Source: Turnera subulata
Lineage: Eukaryota > Streptophyta > Magnoliopsida > Malpighiales > Passifloraceae
Assembly: GCA_028386065.3 (NCBI GenBank)
Contig: JAKUCV010005726.1
Span: 157,479-221,478 of the forward strand
Reading direction: 5' to 3'
DNA: 64,000 nucleotides
Part shown: piece after piece, positions 57,650 to 64,000 of the stretch
Layout: each line of letters begins with the position of its first letter
How positions within the stretch are numbered: the stretch's first letter is position 1
Notes under the pieces: model-generated
Databases searched by the model: none
Told to the model about the DNA's origin: nothing
What the model saw: the letters and a program-made list of their open reading frames with translations, nothing else
Translations under genes and position numbers: made by a program

Positions 57650-60600
57650 ATGGAACAGCAGCAGCAGCAGCATAGAACTCCCTCGGGGGCCAATCTCAGC
57701 CCTAGATCTCCGTCGTCGTCGCCGCCGTACCTGTTCGTCTCCGTCACCGATCCTGTCAAATTAGGGAATGGCGTCCAGGCCTACATTTCTTATCGCGTTA
57801 TCACCAAGGTATATATATATATATATATATATATTCCCTTCCCTTGCCTTCCCTTCATTTCTAGGGTTTCTAAGTTTATCCAATTAGTAGTAAATTTTGA
57901 TTGGGATGATTGTATTGTATTGTCTTGTCTTGTTTTAGACGAATTTTCCAGAGTACCAAGGGCACGAGAAGATTGTGATTAGACGGTACAGTGACTTCGT
58001 TTGGCTGCGGGACCGGCTCTTCGACAAGTACCAAGGCATTTTCATTCCTCCTCTCCCCGAAAAGAGTGCTGTAGGTAAGATAGGTGTGATAATTTGTGCT
58101 TCTAGGTCATCAAAAAGAGTGGCTTTCTTTTTTTTTTTAGTTTGGGTTTGAAATGTACTAGTATGAACTGGTACTGGACTCTGTGTATGGTGCAGAGAAG
58201 TTCCGATTCAGTGCCGAATTTATTGAGATGAGGCGGCAGGCACTGGATGTGTTTGTTAACCGGATTGCTTCGCATCACGAGCTACAACAGAGTGAGGATC
58301 TAAGAACTTTCTTGCAGGCGGATGAAGAGGTGATGCATTCTTTTTGTTTTTATTTTTTTAGCATGTTATTTGTTTCTGTCATAGGAGCTTTCGTACATAT
58401 TGTTTTATGTTATCTAGAGTTGACGATTCCTGATAGTTGGGTTGATTTTGCCTTAAAGCTGTTCTGTTTGGAGATTTGGTTACCCTAAAGAAACGATATT
58501 CCCTTTCTAGTCTGCATTTGCTTCAACTTAAGAGTTTTTTCACTCTGCCTAACAAGTGAAGACTACTGTGCCACATGTTGTGGGTTTACAACATCACGTA
58601 CCCAGTTGAATTATCCAAGTGATGAGTGCTTACCATTTGGGAGAAAGGAACCACATCTGACGAAGGGGAAAACCTGACTTTTGTCGTGTTAAAATCTGTT
58701 CTGTTTTTTTTTTCCCCTTTCTAGTCTGTATTTGCTTCAACTTAAGAGTTTTTTTCACTCTGCCTAACAAGTGAAGACTACTGTGCCACATGTTGTGGGT
58801 TTACAACATCACGTACCCAGTTGAATTATCCAAGTGATGACTGCTTACCATTTGGGAGAGAGGAACCACATCTGACGAAGGGAAAAACCTGACTTTTGTT
58901 GTTTTAAAATCTGTTCTGTTTTTTTTTTCCCTTTCTAGTCTGTATTTGCTTCAACTTAAGAGTTTTTTCACTCTGCCTAACAAGCGAAGACTAGTGTGCC
59001 ACATGTTGTGGATTTACGACATCATGTACCCAGTTGAATTATCCAAGTGATGAGTGCTTACCATTTGGGAGAAAGGAACCAATCTGATGAGGGAAAAACC
59101 TGACTTTTGTTGTGTTAAAATCTGTTCTGTTTTTTTTCCCCTCTCCATTCTGCATTTGCTTCTACTTAAGAGTTTTTTTCACTCTGCCTAACAAGTGAAG
59201 ACTACTGTGCCACATGTTGTGGGTTTACGACATCATGTACCCAGTTGAATTATCCAAGTGATGAGTGCTTACAATTTGGGAGAAAGGAGCCACATCTGAG
59301 GAAGGGAAAAACCTGACTTTTGTTGTGTTAAAATCTGTTCTGTTTTTTTTTTTTTTTTTTTTGAGAAGGTCGACATCCTGGGAACCTGCACAAGTTTCTT
59401 GTAAGTTGTATTTACCTATATGAAGTGTGTTTAATATGTCATCTTTCTTTCAGACAATGGAGAGATTGAGGTCTCTGGAGACTGGTTATTTTAAGAAACC
59501 GGCCGATCTTATGCAAATCTTCAAGGTATGACAAGTTATATGCCACGTGGTTAAATAATAATGACCACTTCATAGCTATCATGCTCTGCTTCTATCGTTA
59601 TGGGTGCTAGGGAGTAATGCTTACTTTTAAACATCCAGCATTTAATTTCCAGAATGTTTCCTCATATCCAGGGTCTTAATTCTCATCCGTCTACTCGAGA
59701 AATGCATCTGATGTCTAAAAGTTTTGTGCTAAACTTATTTCCACTTTGTGTAGAATGAGCAATCAAACCAGTATTGGTTGTTGAGATGATTCCATCGAGA
59801 ATTAATGTTCAAATTATTTTACAGGATGTGCAATCTAAAGTGAGTGATGTTGTCTTGGGCAAGGAGAAACCACTTGAAGAATCAAATCCTGAATATGAAA
59901 AGCTAAAAAATTACTTTTTTGAGCTAGAAAACCACCTGGCTGAAGCTCAGAAACATGCTTATCGTCTTGTAAAGAAACACAGAGGTAACATGGGTTTCCA
60001 TTACCGATACTTTTCTCACATCAATTAATACATCTCTTTTGGGGTTTACTTTTTCTAGATATGTATTGTACTTTGCTACATCTGATGAGATTTTTTATTT
60101 CAGCAGAGCTAGGACAGTCTCTGTCTGATTTTGGAAAGGCCGCCAAGCTTTTGGGTGCTTGTGAAGGAGATGCTCTTGGCAAGGCATTTGGTGAGCTTGG
60201 GACAAAATCAGAGACATTATCAATAAAGCTGCAGAAAGAGGTAGGGGTTGAGTTGATTTCTTGACACATTTGGCATGGTGTTCCGTAACTTTGTTTTCCG
60301 TGTCTGTGTCTGTCTATATCTGTGAATTTTGACCATGGGATTTCATTGAGTACTAATATTAATGATTTCAACTACTTCTGCATTTCCATATCTTGTCAGG
60401 CCCACCAACTCCTGATGAATTTTGAAGAACCCTTGAAAGATTATGTTCGCTCTGTGCAGTCTATTAAGGTAAGCCTGGCAAGCTTTTGTTTTCCATTTCT
60501 CTCTAATTTCTGTAGAGGAATGGTATGTACACAAATCAAGCATGCCAGATTGGAACGGCAAATAATGTGCAAATCATTCTTGACAGGTCACCTGAACGCA

Positions 60601-61535
60601 ATCTAGCATTAAGTAACCTGTTCTTCTTAATCTGTGTACTTTTAGAAATTTTTCCCTTTATTTCTCACATCTAATTTTTTTTTTTTTGACAGGCAACAAT
60701 CGCGGAGAGAGCCAATGCATTTAGCCATCAGTGCGAACTGGCTGAAACAGTGAAATTGAAGGAGATAAATCTGTATGCCCTTGGTCAAGCTTATCTTTTC
60801 TTTCATTAATGTATAATTTGCTAAAATTTGTAGCTTATAGGCTCGACATTAATTTGCATAAGATAAAAGCTTGCTTTTATTGCTTTCTGAAATTCTGCAA
60901 CATATTCTTGGGCGGTTGATTTCCTAACTTTTACTATTTATGATGTTACTTGTGCATGAATGGCTTATATGCACTCTGACTTTTGTTTTACAATGTTTTA
61001 ATCACCAATTCGGAGCATTCGTGTAGTGCACGGCTCATTGTTACTAGTTTTGTGTTAATGTCATGTTGATACTGCGGTGGACTATTTCAATGAGTTGCCC
61101 ATCATTTTTCAAGTCCCTTTGAGGAATGCAGTATATATGAATGGTCCTCTTTATCTTTGGACTCTAATTTGTATCGTGTTTCTACAGTGAGAAGCTCCAG
61201 CGATCACGATCTGATAAAGTGGGAGAAGCTGAGATCGAGTTTAAGGAGGTAAGTTTATTATGTGATTGTCTCACTTTGCAGGTTCGGTATATTTTCTAGC
61301 TGACTAAAGATTGACTGTGTCTTTTCAGTTGAAGGCAGATAGTGAGGAAGCAACCTGCAGATTTGAGACAATCGTGAGACGGATGAGTGAAGAGATTGTG
61401 CGGTTTCAAGATCAGAAAACATTGGACATGGGGGTTGTTTTCCACGAATTTGCAGAAGGACAGGCACGGTTGGCCAATAGCATTGCCGATGCCTGGAGAA
61501 GTCTCCTTCCCAAGCTTGAAGCTTGTTCCACGTAA
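57650..61535 (+). CDS. SNX1: Sorting nexin 1 (PX-BAR protein), ten coding exons
   Basis: Exons 57650-57808, 57939-58074, 58196-58329, 59454-59525, 59825-59984, 60107-60240, 60400-60468, 60693-60772, 61188-61248 and 61329-61535 give 403 codons plus TAA; every intron is GT-AG and phases join. After a glutamine-rich start, YLFVSVTDPVKLGNGVQAYI opens the PX domain (about residues 25-140), with the phosphoinositide-binding RRYSDFVWLRDRL and PPLPEKSAVEKF. QSEDLRTFLQADEE and DLMQIFKDVQSKVSD lead into the BAR domain (about 170-400), with ELENHLAEAQKHAYRLVKK and QARLANSIADAWRSLLPKLE. In plants SNX1 acts on endosomal membranes with SNX2 and retromer-associated sorting, including recycling of auxin carriers (family knowledge). 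Length is very near the Arabidopsis protein (402). It looks intact. Confidence 0.95.
57809..57835 (+). repeat. (TA)n directly at SNX1 intron 1 donor
   Basis: The donor GTATATAT runs straight into about 13 TA units, so the microsatellite is part of the splice site. Confidence 0.85.
58500..59350 (+). repeat. ~213-bp tandem repeat, four copies, in SNX1 intron 3
   Basis: Copies start at about 58501, 58717, 58930 and 59140 with CTAGTCTG(C/T)ATTTGCTTCA, contain ACTACTGTGCCACATGTTG and end with a T-run before the next copy. They make up most of the 1124-base intron. No coding potential or transposon termini are seen. Confidence 0.9.
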
Positions 61536-61760
61536 CAATGAAAACTTGAGAGCCAGTTATTGCTTGCTCTCTTATTTGAGAAGAATGGTGGAAAAATCTT
61601 GCTTTGTGTGAAAACTCTGCTATTCTGTTGTACAAGATGTGGTTGTTTGCTAGTATGTACATTGTACAGATTCTAAGTTAATTGGAAAGCTGAGTTCATT
61701 AGGAGCGAGACACTTAAAAGTAGGTCTGCCGGGAATTGTATTTTAAGCTCCAAATATTTT
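61536..61760 (+). other. SNX1 3' UTR (extent uncertain)
   Basis: AT-rich sequence following the stop. No perfect AATAAA was identified close to the stop, so the polyadenylation site cannot be set. Confidence 0.4.
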
Positions 61761-62011
61761 TGAATCATAATTGCTTAAGAGAAATGCCATCGTGTTGTCT
61801 ATCTTACTTAAAAGCTATTAAGCTAGTCAGTCTTTGTGGTTTATGGTTGGCATTGTCTTTAATTGTGGGGCTCTACTTGTTACTAGTTCGTGTCAACTCT
61901 GTTGACTATGTTGGATATCTAGTGTTGCGAATCAAGCCCGGGATATGTAGAAGGAGGCTTAAAGGAACCTTACTATGTATGACTATGAGTGATTGATGGA
62001 TATATATATAG
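61761..62011. other. Intergenic, nothing recognised
   Basis: An 86-codon frame (61736-61996) has a hydrophobic stretch, but no homology or gene structure can be claimed. Confidence 0.35.
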
Positions 62012-62110
62012 GCAAAATCCTGCATGTTGAATTAAACCATTCGAGCAAAATCCTGCATATTGAATTAAACCATTCGAGCAAAATCCTGCATATTGAATTA
62101 AACCATTCGA
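62012..62110. repeat. 33-bp tandem repeat, three copies
   Basis: Three units of GCAAAATCCTGCATATTGAA plus TTAAACCATTCGA, the first with one G for A. A partial copy (GCAAATCCTGCATATTGAAT) recurs at 62337-62356. Confidence 0.9.
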
Positions 62111-62506
62111 TAGTCAACCCTATTCCTATGGGGTTTTAATCATGATTTCGTACTTGACAGATAAACACAAGGAATGGTCAATGGGAAGACTGTTAGGTCC
62201 TTCTGTACATTGACTGCTCGGTTTTTCAAATTTTCCAGGTTATATAACAAATGAACTCTTCCCAGTGCAGCCTGTGAAAAAAAAAAAGAAAAAGAAAAGG
62301 GACTCTAAATCAAGTCTTTGGTGAATCCGGAACCATGCAAATCCTGCATATTGAATTGAAATCAACCTCAAGTGTGAATTATTTCCTCCTTGGAGATGTA
62401 AAATTTGTGAAAATAGTTACTTACTTTATGAATTCAAAGTTGGATAGTGGATACTATTTGTTGTTGAAGAAGAAAATGAGTAAGATACTTCCTCCTCGTT
62501 CTCTTA

Positions 62507-62930
62507 CACTCCGTTTGGTATCATGGAATTGAATTCAATTCCAAGAATTGAAATCAATTCCTTAGTTTGATATAATTCTACTTCACTTAGAATTCCATTT
62601 TTTATTTTTGGAGCAATATTTTGTTAATATTTCAAATCCAAGCAAAACCTATCGGATTTAGAATTCAATTCCATTGGATAAGTATTGGTATGTTTAAATG
62701 ACAAAAATAACCCTATATTCTTATTTTAATTTTTTTTAGCAAAAGGACAACTTATGTAATTTTAGCAATTCAATTGATAATTTGATTTATACCAAATATT
62801 GGAATTGAATTCAATTCCACATTATTAAAAAATATACCAAGCATGGGAATTGATTTCATAATGAATTCAAATTCTAAATTTTTCATGATTTGAATTCAAT
62901 TCCAATTTCAAATTGATACCAAACGGACTG
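62507..62930. mobile_element. PIF/Harbinger (Tourist-like) MITE
   Basis: Terminal inverted repeats CACTCCGTTTGGTATCA and TGATACCAAACGGACTG, flanked by TTA on both sides (62504-62506, 62931-62933). The 424-base interior is AT-rich, has many GAATTCAATTCC-type words and no coding sequence. The 3-base TTA duplication and small size fit a Tourist-type MITE. Confidence 0.75.
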
Positions 62931-62933
62931 TTA

Positions 62934-63477
62934 TGAAATCGAAGTTTGGATTGTGGATGCCGAACAAACAGATCCTAGTACCCCTATATTTTACGCACAA
63001 AGAGACCAATATAGAGAGTTTTCTAGAGGAATAATCTTTTGTTCTCTTTGTTACAGTGTCAATGACACGAGATGATTTATCGTTTACGTGTTGTCCTGTT
63101 ATAAATTGGATGGTATCTTAGGAGTCACTAGAATATTTAATTGTTTCCATGATTGGCATCATCTGGCAAACCACCGCAATTCTAGGTCTCTTGTGCCTTT
63201 ACGTTTGTTTTATCCAAGTATGCGTAGTCTTATAATTCCTCTGCGCGCCAACGGTATAAATTGGGATATTTGAAGAATGCGTTAGTATTATATAGATAAC
63301 AAAGTTTATCGCTTTAAGTATTTTAAAGAAGTTGAAAGGCATATCAGCAGCTGTTAATTTAGCTGAATATTGTGAGGATAAAATTCTTTCACTTGTTTTC
63401 TTTCGCCTTAATTTCTACATGATCTATATATTTATAGCAAAGACTAATTAACATTACCTTGCAACAGAACAAGAGAA
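62934..63477 (+). promoter_or_regulatory. Upstream region of the GMC oxidoreductase gene
   Basis: AT-rich sequence with TATATA words near 63280 and 63425-63432. No specific promoter element can be fixed. Confidence 0.35.
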
Positions 63478-63717
63478 ATGGAGAAAGAAGCAAATGCAGA
63501 CGAAGGATATGATGCTATTGTTGTGGGGTCTGGATATGGTGGTTCTGTTGCTGCTTGTCGAATGTCAATGGCCGGAATAAAGGTTTGCCTGCTGGAGAAA
63601 GGCCGGAGATGGAACCCCGAGGATTTCCCCACTAACAGTTTGAAGATTGTAAAAGCGTTACGAGTAGAGAATAGCAACTTAGGCTTCAGCTTCGGCCCAA
63701 AAGATGCTTTGTTTCAG
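63478..63717 (+). CDS. GMC-type FAD oxidoreductase, first exon (partial gene)
   Basis: The ATG at 63478 opens 80 codons ending CAG before a GT donor at 63718; the rest lies in an intron and beyond the window. YDAIVVGSGYGGSVAACRMS is the Rossmann FAD-binding motif GxGxxG at residues ~11-30, and CLLEKGRRW gives the acidic residue after strand beta-2. Then FGPKDALFQ. This matches a plant subfamily of GMC oxidoreductases annotated as cholesterol-oxidase-like or choline-dehydrogenase-like; the substrate cannot be told from this exon. There is no obvious signal peptide. It lies downstream of SNX1 on the same strand, separated by ~1.9 kb including a MITE. Confidence 0.8.
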
Positions 63718-64000
63718 GTCTTGCATTTCCTCTCCCTAATTCCATCAAGTTCTGAAACTCACTCCTACTCCTACTGATATATTTTTGTCATTTAAGTTCA
63801 TCTGTCTTTGCAACTAAGACTGCCTACATTAGTCGAAAGACTGTTTGCTCTTCTGTCTGGTTTCCTAATTTCTATCCTGCAACTAAACTGTCTTCTGGTG
63901 AAACTGGTACATCTAATTTTATGTTTAGTTATGCTACATATACAAATACTAATTAATGTGTTACAGACCTCCAGCTCCAGGTTCTGTTATTGAGCTTTGC
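63718..64000 (+). other. GMC gene intron 1 (extends past the window)
   Basis: It begins GTCTTG. A possible acceptor TTACAG at 63960-63965 is followed by sequence that soon hits a stop, so the true acceptor may lie outside the window. Confidence 0.45.

Noticed and set aside
63808..63993. Second exon of the GMC gene
   Set aside because: Translation lacks the expected continuation of the FAD-binding region and contains an early stop after the possible acceptor at 63965; treated as intron.

Overview
This is nuclear DNA from a flowering plant, most likely a eudicot. The evidence is a ten-exon sorting nexin 1 (SNX1) gene whose introns have plant-type GT/AG junctions, the start of a GMC-type FAD oxidoreductase gene, and dense nested plant retrotransposons of several lineages. 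I cannot name the species. No rRNA, tRNA or CRISPR feature was found. Genes occupy only the right-hand 7 kb; nearly everything else is transposable-element sequence.

Layout. (1) 1-1534 is a near-perfect palindrome built from inverted LTR sequence. It merges into a non-autonomous LTR element (to 7064) whose two ~2 kb LTR copies flank a non-coding interior. (2) 7065-8355 and 15338-16070 are two halves of a decayed Ty3/gypsy element (C) with a gag-protease part and an RT part joined to a chromodomain-tail part. The halves are split by a ~7.0 kb CRM-like gypsy element (B, 8356-15337) with a near-matching 5-bp target duplication. (3) 16.4-22.5 kb holds a SINE-like piece, a decayed LINE on the minus strand, GA-rich repeats and a Mutator-type foldback element. 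(4) 22544-56915 is one old full-length LINE on the minus strand, flanked by a 15-bp target duplication and blown up from ~6.0 kb to 34 kb by three LTR elements. These are a Tat-lineage element with gag-protease plus an antisense ORF (22654-33153), a non-coding large retrotransposon derivative (33766-43215, which itself carries a Mutator-type foldback element at 37931-39158), and a Tekay/Del chromovirus (48117-56504). Each has an exact 5-bp target duplication, and LINE coding sequence reads across all three sites when the inserts are removed. (5) 57650-61535 is SNX1, followed by a short tandem repeat, a Harbinger/Tourist-type MITE and the first exon of the GMC oxidoreductase at 63478.

The most unusual structures are: the Tekay element, whose right end is an inverted piece of its own LTR start, so that it was apparently integrated with the same U3 end at both termini; the Tat element, which uses similar GACCGCC/GGCGGTC hairpin clusters at similar distances upstream of the TATA boxes of both its LTR and its antisense gene; and the giant LTR palindrome at the left edge. 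All boundaries were read by eye. Family names rest on motif recognition, not database searches.
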